Of a stretch of DNA of 64,000 nt, positions 18,283 through 26,838 are shown piece after piece. Origin of the DNA: Spirochaetaceae bacterium. Its GTDB lineage: Bacteria; Spirochaetota; Spirochaetia; Treponematales; Rectinemataceae. Under the pieces are notes generated by a model. The model ran no database searches. It was not told the origin of the DNA and saw nothing but the letters and a program-made list of their open reading frames with translations. Where the stretch lies: contig JANYKC010000019.1 in assembly GCA_025358255.1 (NCBI GenBank), positions 62,001 to 126,000 of the forward strand, given 5' to 3'. The stretch's first letter is position 1. The number at the start of each line of letters is the position of its first letter. The translations under genes and the position numbers were made by a program.

Positions 18283-19601
18283 GAATCCATCCTTTTTACA
18301 ACTATCACGGCATTGTGGCCGCCAAAGCCGAGGGACGCGCTTGCGGCGGCGCGGAGCGGCACCGCCACTCCCGTATTGGGAGTATAATCGAGATCGCAGC
18401 CTTCCGCGAGGTCAGGCGCGGCAAGGTTGATCGTGGGGGGGACGAAGCCTTCCACGATCGCCTTCACGCAGGCCAGGGCCTCGATGGCTCCCGCCGCGGC
18501 GATGCAGTGGCCCGTCATGCCTTTCGTCGAGGAAATGCGCAGGCGAGGCGCATCGGCGCCGAAGGCCAGCTTGACCATGGTCGTCTCCACCGGGTCATTG
18601 ATGCGGGTCGAGGTGCCATGGGCATTGTAATAGTCGATGTCAGCGGGCGTGAGCCCCGCGTCCTCGAGGGCCATCGTGATGGCCTGCGCCCCGCCCTTGC
18701 CGGATGGATCCGGCGCGGTGAGGTGGAATGCGTCGCAGCTGGAGCCATATCCGGCGAGTTCGGCGTAGATGCGGGCGCCGCGCCTTTGCGCCCCCTCCTC
18801 GGTCTCGAGGATGAAGATGGCCGCACCCTCGCCGATCACGAAGCCGTCGCGGTCCTTGTCAAAGGGCCGGGAAGCGAGCTCCGGGCTGTCGTTGTGGGCG
18901 GTGGAGAGCGCCTTGAGCCGGCCGAAGCCGCCCATCGCGAACTCGGTGATGGCAGCCTCGGTGCCGCCGGCTACCGCCATGTCGCAGCGTCCCGCGCGGA
19001 GGAGGTCGAGGGCCTGGCCGAGGGCGTCGGTGCCCGAGGCGCAGGCTGTGGCCGTGGTGAGGGCCGGGCCGTGGAGGCCGAGCCTGATGGCCACGTTGCC
19101 CGCCGCCTCGTTGATGATCATGAGGGGCACGGTCATGGGGAGCATCCGGTCGGGACCGGCGTCGAACATCTTCCTGTGGGACTCCGTGCAGACCTCAAGG
19201 CCGCCGATCCCGTTGCCCAGGACGGTGGCCACCCTGTCAGGCCTGTAGGGCCCTTGGGCCGCGGCGCCGTTGTCCTGCCCCTGTGCGCCTTCCTCCGCGG
19301 CCGCGCCGCGCCGATCGGGCAGGCCGGCGTCGCGCCAGGCCTGGACGGCGGCGGCGACCGCGTACTGGCTGAAGAGCGCCATCTTGCGCGCTTCCTTGTT
19401 GTCCATGTAGGGCGCCGTCTCGAATCCTTTCACCTCGCAGGCGATGCGGGAGTCGAGGCGGGAGGCGTCGAAATGCGTGACTGGCCCCGCCCCGGATTTC
19501 CCTGACTTGAGGGCTTCCCAGAAGCTGCCTACGTCGTTGCCGATCGGGCTCACGATCCCCATCCCCGTGATGACTATGCGTTTCGCGTGTCGTGGATTCA
19601 C
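18279..19601 (-). CDS. fabF: 3-oxoacyl-ACP synthase II (FabF)
   Basis: 440 aa condensing enzyme of fatty-acid elongation. The Cys-His-His triad is visible in 'TATACASGTDALGQA', 'NAHGTSTRINDPVE' and 'KGMTGHCIAAAGAIEAL'. It is about 30 residues longer than typical FabF (~410). The excess is an Ala/Gly/Gln-rich insert near residues 98-125 (EEGAQGQDNGAAAQG), in a region that is normally a short loop. The insert is in frame and the rest is intact, so the gene looks functional. Translationally coupled to fabZ. Confidence 0.93.
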   Translation of the reverse strand: MNPRHAKRIVITGMGIVSPIGNDVGSFWEALKSGKSGAGPVTHFDASRLDSRIACEVKGFETAPYMDNKEARKMALFSQYAVAAAVQAWRDAGLPDRRGAAAEEGAQGQDNGAAAQGPYRPDRVATVLGNGIGGLEVCTESHRKMFDAGPDRMLPMTVPLMIINEAAGNVAIRLGLHGPALTTATACASGTDALGQALDLLRAGRCDMAVAGGTEAAITEFAMGGFGRLKALSTAHNDSPELASRPFDKDRDGFVIGEGAAIFILETEEGAQRRGARIYAELAGYGSSCDAFHLTAPDPSGKGGAQAITMALEDAGLTPADIDYYNAHGTSTRINDPVETTMVKLAFGADAPRLRISSTKGMTGHCIAAAGAIEALACVKAIVEGFVPPTINLAAPDLAEGCDLDYTPNTGVAVPLRAAASASLGFGGHNAVIVVKRMDS

Positions 19602-19623
19602 TGTGTCTCTCCTTGTTCCGCGC

Positions 19624-20601
19624 TTACCAGCGGATGGCCTGGGCGCCGTAGGTCAAGCCGGCGCCGAAGCCTATGAGCATGATGAGGTCCCCCTTCTTGA
19701 GGAGGCCCTTCTGGTCCATTTCGTGCAAGGCTATCGGGATGCTCGCCGCCGAGGTGTTCGCGTATTCGGCCATGTTCATGTAGAACTTCTCTTCCTTGGT
19801 CCCAAGGCGCTTGGCCGCCGCCTGGACGATGCGGGCGTTGGCCTGGTGGGGGACTATCCATGCGAAATCCTCGAGCCGATAGGCCGAGTTGTGGAGGAGG
19901 CGGTTCACGAGGACCGTGATGGACTTGACGGCGAAATCGTAGACCTTCTTCCCGTTCATGGAGATCACGGGAACGACGGGCTCCGCAGGCTCAAAGGTCT
20001 TGCTCCGTTCCTCCTGGACGAGCATCAGCTCCTTCGCGCCGCCGCCCTCGGCACCGAGGATGCTCGCGATGAGGCCACGCCCGGCTTCCTCGATGCGCGA
20101 GATCACGACCGCTCCGGCGCCATCCCCGAAAAGGACGCAGGTGGCGCGGTCCTGCCAGTCCACGACTCGGGATAGGATCTCCGCGCCGATCACGAGGGCG
20201 TGGCGCCCCTTCCTGGCCTCCAGCATGGCGGCGGCGGCGTCGAGGGCGTAGATGAAACCCGTACAGCCGGCGCCTAGGTCGAAGGCTGCGCAACCATAGG
20301 CTCCGATCTTGTCCTGGACGATGCAGGCTGTGGAAGGAAAGCCGAAGTAATCAGGGGTGGCGGTGGCCACGACGATGAGGTCGACGTCCTTGGCTTCGAT
20401 GCCTGCGTTGGCGAGGGCTTGCCGCGCTGCATCGGCGGCCATATCGCTCGTGACGGTGCCGTCAGCGGCGATGTGGCGGGCGGCGATCCCGGTATGGGAT
20501 TCTATCCACTCCTCGGTGGTATCAACGAAGGAGACCAATTCGGCGTTGGGGATCCTTCGTTCTGGGATATGAACACCCGTTGATCGGATGATGATGGCCA
20601 T
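19624..20601 (-). CDS. fabH: 3-oxoacyl-ACP synthase III (FabH)
   Basis: 325 aa initiating condensing enzyme that joins acetyl-CoA or another acyl-CoA to malonyl-ACP. Cys-His-Asn triad: 'LGAGCTGFIYAL', 'WIVPHQANARIVQAA' and YANTSAAS. I place the start at 20601 (MAIIIRSTGVHIPERR), where GGAGG lies 4 bp upstream; the frame is open 18 codons further up but without a site. First gene of fabH-fabF-fabZ-fabV. acpP, fabD and fabG are not here. Confidence 0.94.
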   Translation of the reverse strand: MAIIIRSTGVHIPERRIPNAELVSFVDTTEEWIESHTGIAARHIAADGTVTSDMAADAARQALANAGIEAKDVDLIVVATATPDYFGFPSTACIVQDKIGAYGCAAFDLGAGCTGFIYALDAAAAMLEARKGRHALVIGAEILSRVVDWQDRATCVLFGDGAGAVVISRIEEAGRGLIASILGAEGGGAKELMLVQEERSKTFEPAEPVVPVISMNGKKVYDFAVKSITVLVNRLLHNSAYRLEDFAWIVPHQANARIVQAAAKRLGTKEEKFYMNMAEYANTSAASIPIALHEMDQKGLLKKGDLIMLIGFGAGLTYGAQAIRW

Positions 20602-20614
20602 GTGACCTCCATTG

Positions 20615-20702
20615 GTGACAACATCATTGATACTGTCACGTCTGGAAGGGTGCACAATATTGAAAAAAATGTCAATATGACGGTAAATCGATATATGTCA
20701 CA
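20615..20702 (-). promoter_or_regulatory. fabH promoter region with repeated TGTCA/TGACA elements
   Basis: An AT-rich stretch upstream of fabH holds GTGACA (20615-20620) and TGTCAC (20634-20639) as a 13-bp-spaced dyad. It also holds the dyad GTCA-ATA-TGAC (20671-20681) and another TGTCAC (20697-20702). A minus-strand TTGACA at 20670-20675 could be a -35 box, but I find no convincing -10. The clustering suggests an operator for a fatty-acid-synthesis regulator, unidentified. Confidence 0.4.
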
Positions 20703-20806
20703 CTTGGAATCATCAAAAACCACCCGCTGAATTGACGATGCTAAAAAGCTCGCGAGCGCAGGACCAGGATGCTGGAGTTGCTCCGGCTTCGCCTGCGGAC
20801 CGTCGC

Positions 20807-21727
20807 CTAGGCCTTCCATCCCCTGATCTCGCATTCATTGCCCAAGACAAAGTGGCCCGACGAGACCTCCGACCATGAAGGCTTCCCTTGCGAATAGTCA
20901 TGGATCGAAGGATCATAGGCCACGTGTTTCTTGAGCCGCTCCACCTCCGGGTCCGGAAGCGGCACCGCGGAAAGGAGGGCGCGCGTGTAGGGGTGGAGGG
21001 GATGGGCGAAAAGCTCCTCGGCACCGGCAAGCTCGACAAGCCGTCCACGGTAGATGACTGCGATGCGGTCGGAGATGAAACGGACCACGGACAGGTCATG
21101 GGCGATGAAAAGATAGGTCAGCCCCCGATCGCGCTTGAGGCGGTTCATGAGGTTGATCACCTGGGAGCGGATGGAGACATCCAAGGCGGAGATCGGCTCG
21201 TCCGCGATGAGGAGTTCGGGTTCCATGACGAGGGCCCGCGCGATGCCTATGCGCTGCCGCTGCCCGCCCGAGAACTCATGGGGAAAGCGCGAGGCGAACT
21301 CGGGGATGAGCCCGACATCCCGCAATGCCTTCTCGACCTTCGCCCGACGCTCGGCCTCGTCCTTGAAGAGCCTGAAGTTGTAGAGGCCCTCGGAGACGAT
21401 GTAGTCGATCTTGGCGCGCTCGTTGAGGGAAGCCATGGGGTCCTGGAATATCATCTGGATCCTCTGCCGCAAAAGGCGTTCGGCGGAGGCATCGATGCGC
21501 CCGGAGACGCGCTTGCCCTCGAAGAGGATCTCGCCCTTCGAAATGGGATGGATGCGCATGATCGCGCGTCCAATGGTCGTCTTGCCCGAACCCGATTCAC
21601 CCACCAGCGAGAAGGTCTCGCCGCGGCGGAGGTCGAAACTCACGCCGTCCACGGCGGTGAAACGCTTCCTGCCCATGGGAAACTCGACCCCCAGGCCGCG
21701 GACCGAGAGGATCGTGTCATCGCTCAT
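20807..21727 (-). CDS. oppF: Oligopeptide/dipeptide ABC transporter ATP-binding protein, OppF/DppF type
   Basis: 306 aa peripheral membrane ATPase. Walker A GESGSGKTT, Q-loop 'QMIFQDPMASLNER', signature 'EFSGGQRQRIGIARAL', Walker B LLIADEPISALD, H-loop 'FIAHDLSVVRFISD', and the family tail 'HPLHPYTRALLSAVPLPDP'. Last gene of oppABCDF; its start overlaps oppD by 4 bp (ATGA). Part of the dipeptide-importer and iso-aspartyl peptidase block 20807-31407. Confidence 0.93.
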   Translation of the reverse strand: MSDDTILSVRGLGVEFPMGRKRFTAVDGVSFDLRRGETFSLVGESGSGKTTIGRAIMRIHPISKGEILFEGKRVSGRIDASAERLLRQRIQMIFQDPMASLNERAKIDYIVSEGLYNFRLFKDEAERRAKVEKALRDVGLIPEFASRFPHEFSGGQRQRIGIARALVMEPELLIADEPISALDVSIRSQVINLMNRLKRDRGLTYLFIAHDLSVVRFISDRIAVIYRGRLVELAGAEELFAHPLHPYTRALLSAVPLPDPEVERLKKHVAYDPSIHDYSQGKPSWSEVSSGHFVLGNECEIRGWKA

Positions 21728-22806
21728 GCTTCACCTCCGCTGGCCTTGCCCGCCCGGCCGGGATCCTTCCGGGCCTTCGAAAGGCGCTCACGCAGGCGCA
21801 TTATCGAGCGCGGCGCCTCGATGCAAGGTGCCCGCGGGTCGAGGAGCCAGGTCCTGGCCCAATGGGTCGGCGAGACCGGGAAGGCCGGCGGTTCCTCCAC
21901 GAAATCCACCTCAAGGGCCTGGGGATTGCGCGGCGCGAAGGCGTCGCCCCTGATTTCCTTGAAAAGGCTGGGTGGCGTGCCCTTGATCGAGTACAGCTCC
22001 TCGCCCTTGACGCCCAGCTGGGGAAGGGAGGCGAGGAGGGCCCAAGTATAGGGGGCGCGCGGATCGTAGAAGACCTCCTCGACGCTGCCCTCCTCGACGA
22101 CCTGGCCGGAATACATGACTGCCACGCGTTGTGCGACACTTGCCACGACCCCCAGGTCGTGCGTGATGAAAAGGACGCTCATGTGCAGGTCTCGCTGGAG
22201 GGACTTGATGAGGTCGAGGATCTGCGCCTGGACGGTCACGTCGAGGGCCGTGGTGGGCTCGTCGCAGATGAGGACCTCCGGCCGGCAAGCGACCGCCGCC
22301 GCGATCACCGCCCGCTGCCGCATCCCTCCGGAGAATTCGTGGGGAAACTGCCGGTAGCGGAGCTCCGGTTCGCCTATGCCCACGCGCTCCAGGGTTTCGA
22401 TGACGGCGAGGCGGGAAGTCCGGCGGTCGAGCCCGCGGTGGAGGGCGGCCGCCTCGCGGATCTGCTCTCCCACGGTCTTGAGCGGGTTGAGCGCCGTCAT
22501 CGGGTCCTGGAATATCATCGCGATGCGCTTGCCGCGTATCCCGAGCCACTGCTTTTCCGTGGTGTAGCGGGCCAGGTCCTGCCCGTCGAAGATGATTGAG
22601 CCGGATTCCACGCGGCCGTTCTTGTCGAGCATGCCGAGGAAGGTCTTGGCCAGCACGCTCTTGCCGGAGCCGGATTCTCCGACGACCGCCAGGGTCTCTC
22701 CCCTCCGGAGCTCGAGCGAGGTGCCGCGGAGAGCCGTGAGCATTTTCCCGCGGAGGGAGAAGCTGACCCGCAGGTCGCTGACCTCGAGGATGTTGTCGGC
22801 GCTCAT
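21724..22806 (-). CDS. oppD: Oligopeptide/dipeptide ABC transporter ATP-binding protein, OppD/DppD type
   Basis: 360 aa ATPase partner of OppF. Walker A GESGSGKSVLAK, 'IAMIFQDPMTALNPL', signature 'EFSGGMRQRAVIAAAVAC', Walker B VLICDEPTTALDVT, 'FITHDLGVVASVAQR'. I start it at 22806 (MSADNILEV), which overlaps the oppC stop by 4 bp. The C-terminus runs about 30 residues past the usual OppD end with a basic 'RLRERLSKARKDPGRAG' tail. Confidence 0.93.
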   Translation of the reverse strand: MSADNILEVSDLRVSFSLRGKMLTALRGTSLELRRGETLAVVGESGSGKSVLAKTFLGMLDKNGRVESGSIIFDGQDLARYTTEKQWLGIRGKRIAMIFQDPMTALNPLKTVGEQIREAAALHRGLDRRTSRLAVIETLERVGIGEPELRYRQFPHEFSGGMRQRAVIAAAVACRPEVLICDEPTTALDVTVQAQILDLIKSLQRDLHMSVLFITHDLGVVASVAQRVAVMYSGQVVEEGSVEEVFYDPRAPYTWALLASLPQLGVKGEELYSIKGTPPSLFKEIRGDAFAPRNPQALEVDFVEEPPAFPVSPTHWARTWLLDPRAPCIEAPRSIMRLRERLSKARKDPGRAGKASGGEA

Positions 22807-23735
22807 ACGTGGTTCCTCGGATCGGAGGCGTCGGCGAAGCGGTTGCCGACTATGTAGAAGGAGATCGTTATCGCCGCAAGGAGCAGGGTGGGCCATGTGA
22901 GCTGGTAGGGGTAGAGCATGAAGTTGTTCTTTCCGAGGTTGACCAGGTTGCCGAGGGACACGGTGTCAAGGGGAAGGCCCAGGCCGATGAAGCCCAGGAA
23001 GACCTCGGAGCCGATCGAATAGGGGATGGTGAGCGCCGCTTCCATGATGAGGATGGAGACGAGGTAGGGTAGGACATTCTTCAGGATCATCCGGTGGAGC
23101 GGAGTCCCGAGGCAGCGGGACGCGATGTTGTATTCGGCGTCGCGTATCATGAGGACCTTGTTGCGGACGAAGCGTGCGATGCCGATCCAGCCCGTGGTGC
23201 AGAGCGCCACGACGATGGTCCAGAAACCCGGCCGCATGATGTACGTGAGGAGGATGAGGAAGACCGTCTGGGGGATGTTGTTGAGGACATTGTATATCTC
23301 GGTCATGACGCGGTCGAGTCTCTTGACGTAACCCCACAGTGCCCCGGCGATCATGCCGATGCCCACGTCGAGGATGGCGATGATTAGGCCGAGGAGCATG
23401 GAGGTCCGTGTTCCGTACCATGCCCTCGCCCAGAGGTCGCGTCCCAGGCCGTCGGTGCCGAAGGCATGGCCGGACCCAGGTTCCATGTTCCAGGTGGCCG
23501 TATCGAGGTCCACCCTGTTCGGGTCAGTGGGGGACACGAGGGGGTAGATGAAGGAAGCCGTGACGAGCACGACGATGAGGGCGAGGAGGAAGATCGAGAC
23601 CGGGCTCTTGAGGAAGGTGCGCATCGTCGAGCGCCAATAGGAGTAGTGCGCATAGCCCGTGAGCTCGGCGGCCGCTTCGTCGAAAAGCGCGGGCCTGAAC
23701 AGCTCCGGCGCCAGGTCGGGCATTGGCCGTTTCAT
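22803..23735 (-). CDS. oppC: Oligopeptide/dipeptide ABC transporter permease, OppC/DppC type
   Basis: 310 aa permease. It begins with a cytoplasmic N-terminus, then 'VSIFLLALIVVLVTASFIY', the 'HAFGTDGLGRDLWARAWYGT' signature of DppC-type permeases and the EAA-like 'NIASRCLGTPLHRMILKNVL'. I start at 23735 (MKRPMPDL) because the gene then overlaps oppB by 4 bp. The open frame continues upstream over oppB in another frame, which is not real coding sequence. Confidence 0.92.
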   Translation of the reverse strand: MKRPMPDLAPELFRPALFDEAAAELTGYAHYSYWRSTMRTFLKSPVSIFLLALIVVLVTASFIYPLVSPTDPNRVDLDTATWNMEPGSGHAFGTDGLGRDLWARAWYGTRTSMLLGLIIAILDVGIGMIAGALWGYVKRLDRVMTEIYNVLNNIPQTVFLILLTYIMRPGFWTIVVALCTTGWIGIARFVRNKVLMIRDAEYNIASRCLGTPLHRMILKNVLPYLVSILIMEAALTIPYSIGSEVFLGFIGLGLPLDTVSLGNLVNLGKNNFMLYPYQLTWPTLLLAAITISFYIVGNRFADASDPRNHV

Positions 23736-24691
23736 GCCTTGCCTGCCTTCGCGCCGCCGCTGCCTTCGAGCTTGATGCGGGGATCGACGAGCATCATGAG
23801 GATATCGCCTAGGAAAACCCCCGCGATGCCGAGGACGGAATACAGGAGGACAAGGGCCTGGACGATCGGGTTGTCCTGTTGCCTGATGGCGTTCACGAGC
23901 AATCCTCCCATGCCGGGTATCGAGTAGATGCTTTCGATGAGCAGGGAGCCCGCAATGGTCAGGAGGACCTGCTGGGGAAAGTACTGGACAAGGGGAACAA
24001 GGGCGTTGCGGAGGACATGGCCTGTCATGACGCGCCGCCTGGGCAGGCCTTTCGAGGTCGCGAATCTCACGTAATCGCGGTTCTCCTCGTCCACCATGAA
24101 GCGCCGCAGCCAGATGGCGTACCAGGCGATGCCCGAAAGCGAAAGCGATGCGGTCGGCAGGATCCAGCTGACGGGCCTGTCTCCATAGAAGACCATGGGC
24201 CAGCCGAGGAGGCCAGTCACCCATTGCTGGATGAGGAAAAGCCAGATGAGGCTCGGGATGGCCCGCACGATAGTGACATAGACGGTGCCGATGCCATCGG
24301 CCACCTTGTCCTTTTGCCTCGCCATGAGGACACCGAGGCCGAGGCCGAGCCCCATGCTGATCACGAGGGCGGCCAAGCCGAACCAAAGGGAATAGGGCGC
24401 TTTTTCCGCAAGGATGGTGAGGACCGGAGTCCGGGGATAGATGGCGATCGAGCGCCCCAGGTCTGCCTTCGCGAGGCCTGAGATGAAGTGCCCGAACTGG
24501 ATGGCCGGATTGTCCAGGACGCCCATGTTCCGGAGGTAGGCTGTCCGCGCGGTCGCGTCCATGTTGACATAGTCCTCGCGCGTGAAGTAGCCGCTGGACG
24601 GCATGAGCCGGAGGAGCATGAAGACCGAGACGACCACGATGACCACGGTGAACAGCGACTGTCCGAGCCGCCTCAGAACGTACGGACCCAT
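23732..24691 (-). CDS. oppB: Oligopeptide/dipeptide ABC transporter permease, OppB/DppB type
   Basis: 319 aa permease with N-terminal 'YVLRRLGQSLFTVVIVVVSV', about six membrane segments, and the EAA loop region 'FATSKGLPRRRVMTGHVLRN' followed by 'LLIESIYSIPGMGGL'. It lies 154 bp after oppA. That gap contains a large imperfect hairpin, so oppB-F may be expressed below oppA. Confidence 0.93.
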   Translation of the reverse strand: MGPYVLRRLGQSLFTVVIVVVSVFMLLRLMPSSGYFTREDYVNMDATARTAYLRNMGVLDNPAIQFGHFISGLAKADLGRSIAIYPRTPVLTILAEKAPYSLWFGLAALVISMGLGLGLGVLMARQKDKVADGIGTVYVTIVRAIPSLIWLFLIQQWVTGLLGWPMVFYGDRPVSWILPTASLSLSGIAWYAIWLRRFMVDEENRDYVRFATSKGLPRRRVMTGHVLRNALVPLVQYFPQQVLLTIAGSLLIESIYSIPGMGGLLVNAIRQQDNPIVQALVLLYSVLGIAGVFLGDILMMLVDPRIKLEGSGGAKAGKA

Positions 24692-24750
24692 CTGTTACCT
24701 CGATAGCTTGGCTCAGGACCGGAAGGGGAAATGGGGAACATGCCCGGAGG

Positions 24751-24838
24751 TTCACGCAGAGGGCGCAGAGCCGGCCTTCCTGCTTTCCGTCTCCGCGATC
24801 CCTGCGGAAGGCTCCGCACCCTCCGCGAGGATCTTTTT
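24751..24838. repeat. Intergenic imperfect inverted repeat (REP-like) between oppA and oppB
   Basis: 18-bp arms at 24755-24772 and 24810-24827 are complementary at 15 of 18 positions. The left arm is two GCAGAG-type units and the right arm repeats CTCCGC-type units. Between them sits a smaller TCCGC/GCGGA stem. Repeats built from GCAGAG/CTCCGC units recall dispersed intergenic elements in many genomes; whether this one is dispersed cannot be seen here. The fold would sit in the opp mRNA. Confidence 0.6.
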
Positions 24839-24845
24839 CGTGGGC

Positions 24846-26735
24846 CTATTTGCCCGTAAGCGCCGTGAGTTCCTTGTAGAAGGCCGTCTTGAGCTGGAGG
24901 TAGCGGGCCGCCGTGATCGGGTCCTTCTCGACGATCATGCCCTTGTACTTGAAGCGCGTGATGCCGAAGCCGCCGCGAGGATAGGTGAAGGGCAGCACCT
25001 TGCTGATCGTGTAGGCGCCACCGCCCATCTTCCAGGGGAGGACATAGCAGCGGTCCAGGAAGAGCGCTTCAGCCTTGGCGAAGATCGCATAGCGTTCGGA
25101 GAGCGTCGTCTTCGCGGTGGCATCGGCGACAAGCTTGTCGAATTCGGGATCCGAGTACATCCCGTCGTTGATGCCGCCGTCGGTTATGAGGCGGCCGAGC
25201 TGGGCGCTCGGATCGGCGAAGCCGAAGCGGAAGTTGTCGTTGATGATGTCGAAGCGGCGGGGCTCGACTGCCTCGGCGAACATGTCATCGATGACCTGGC
25301 CGAGCTCCACCACGACGTTTTCCTTGCCGAAGGTGCTCTCGATCATGGCTTTGAGGAGGAGTGCGCGCTTGGTGTCGGTCGCGTCGGTGAAGTGCACATA
25401 AAGGATCTGGAGGGGGAGCTTGCCGTCCACCTGGAACTGGGCGATCGGCTTGAAATCGACGGTGGCGGCGCTGACGCCCTTGATGCCGCCCTTTCCGTCG
25501 GTAAGGTCGGCGATCGCCTTGGACAGGTAGTCCCTGGCTTTTTTCAGGTCGTAATGGTTGCCGGACGCACGGATTTCCTTCACGCCAGGATAGTCGGAGT
25601 AGTCCTTGCCCTTTTCGTCGAAGACCGTCTGCTCGGGAATGACCGTGTTGCGAAGGATGTTGGCGGGCTGGTAGGGGTCGTCGAGCTCATTGAGCTTGGC
25701 ACGGTCGATTCCGTAGTAAAGGGCCTTGCGGAAATTGAGGTTGTTGGCGAAGGCCTTGAACTCGGGATTGGCCGATGTGAAGTTGATGTCGAACCAGTAG
25801 GTGACCGTGGATGGCTCGGCGGGATAGATGTAGCTCGCCCATTTGGTCTTGCCGAGGGCCTTGACCTGGTCTGCGCTGAGGCTCGCGCTTGAAAGCTCGC
25901 CGCGCTGGAACATCTGGATCTGGACATCGGCGTTGACTACTTTCTGGAGGTTGACCGTCTTCACGGTGATGGATTTCGCGTCCCAGTAGGCGGGATTCGC
26001 CTTGAGGACGATCTGCTTGTCGCGCTGCCAGTCGGCGATATAGTAGGCGCCGGAGTAGAGGATCTTTTCCTTTGCCACGCCGAAATCCTGGCCGACGGAG
26101 GCGAGGAAGTCCTGCTCCACGGGCAGGAAGAGCTCCATCACGAGGAAGGAGAGGAAGAAAGGAGTGGGCTTGGTGAGCTTGTAGGTGACGGTGTATCTGT
26201 CGAGGGCTTTTATTCCTACGCTTGAGTCGAAGGCTGCCAGGGCTTGGTCCCGGCCCAGGTCCTTTTTCTTGCCTGAATCTATGTCGACGAGGTCGAGGTA
26301 GTAATTGTTGAGGCCGACGATGAGCTTGCGGATGTCCTTGGACAGGTTCTTGATGCCGCTCTTGGGATCGGCGACATAGCGGAAGCCATTCACGAAGTCG
26401 TCGGCGGTGATTTCATAGGCAGTTTTCTGGCCCTTGGAATCGACCCACATGATGCCTTTCCGGAGGCTGAAGGTCCATTCGCTCGAGTCGGCGCTGGCCT
26501 TCCAGGACTCGGCGAGGGAGGGCACGAACTTGCCGTAGCGGTCTTGTTCGACGAGCCCGTCCTGGGTATTCGCCGCGACGCGCTGGTCGGTGGTATCGGG
26601 CGTGTAGAAGTAGCGGAGGGAAGCTCCCTCTGCCACATAGGTGGCATCATAGCGGTCCAATGCCGGTGCGGCCCCCCCCGCGGCCACTGTTATCAGGGCA
26701 AGGGCGATCGCGATACCCATCGCTCGAGCTTTCAT
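24846..26735 (-). CDS. oppA: Oligopeptide/dipeptide ABC transporter substrate-binding protein, OppA type
   Basis: 629 aa secreted or anchored binding protein. Start at 26735 (MKARAMGIAIALALITVAAG) with a GGAGG site; residues 1-25 are a signal peptide with no clear lipobox Cys. Canonical SBP_bac_5 order: 'VPSLAESWKASADSSEWTFS', LRKGIMWVDSKG, ITADDFVNGFRY, later 'NLNFRKALYYGIDRAKLNEL'. First gene of oppABCDF, transcribed from a sigma-54-type promoter at 26820-26835. Its neighbours imply capture of beta-aspartyl dipeptides. Confidence 0.92.
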   Translation of the reverse strand: MKARAMGIAIALALITVAAGGAAPALDRYDATYVAEGASLRYFYTPDTTDQRVAANTQDGLVEQDRYGKFVPSLAESWKASADSSEWTFSLRKGIMWVDSKGQKTAYEITADDFVNGFRYVADPKSGIKNLSKDIRKLIVGLNNYYLDLVDIDSGKKKDLGRDQALAAFDSSVGIKALDRYTVTYKLTKPTPFFLSFLVMELFLPVEQDFLASVGQDFGVAKEKILYSGAYYIADWQRDKQIVLKANPAYWDAKSITVKTVNLQKVVNADVQIQMFQRGELSSASLSADQVKALGKTKWASYIYPAEPSTVTYWFDINFTSANPEFKAFANNLNFRKALYYGIDRAKLNELDDPYQPANILRNTVIPEQTVFDEKGKDYSDYPGVKEIRASGNHYDLKKARDYLSKAIADLTDGKGGIKGVSAATVDFKPIAQFQVDGKLPLQILYVHFTDATDTKRALLLKAMIESTFGKENVVVELGQVIDDMFAEAVEPRRFDIINDNFRFGFADPSAQLGRLITDGGINDGMYSDPEFDKLVADATAKTTLSERYAIFAKAEALFLDRCYVLPWKMGGGAYTISKVLPFTYPRGGFGITRFKYKGMIVEKDPITAARYLQLKTAFYKELTALTGK

Positions 26736-26819
26736 GCAAGCCTCCTTAAGAATTCTGCCGGTTAGCGGACGGTGCCGAAGGTTCAAGGTACGAAGGGGGC
26801 AATGCCCCATTGATGTAAC

Positions 26820-26835
26820 AGCAATAACCGTACCA
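26820..26835 (-). promoter_or_regulatory. Sigma-54 (-24/-12) promoter of oppABCDF
   Basis: The minus strand reads TGGTACG-N4-TTGCT against the consensus TGGCACG-N4-TTGCW: one mismatch, with the essential GG (-24) and GC (-12) correctly spaced. It lies between the cyanophycinase stop codon and oppA. Transcription would start near 26809, right at a small hairpin (GGGGC/GCCCC, 26796-26808), about 75 nt before oppA. Confidence 0.8.
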
Positions 26836-26838
26836 ACA

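Noticed and set aside
18315-19505. A 396-codon plus-strand open frame opposite fabF
   Set aside because: Shadow of fabF, whose catalytic triad is intact; no signals of its own.
23736-24755. N-terminal extension of oppC by 340 codons
   Set aside because: The extension is out of frame with, and overlaps, oppB; an ATG with 4-bp overlap at 23735 gives a normal 310-aa permease.
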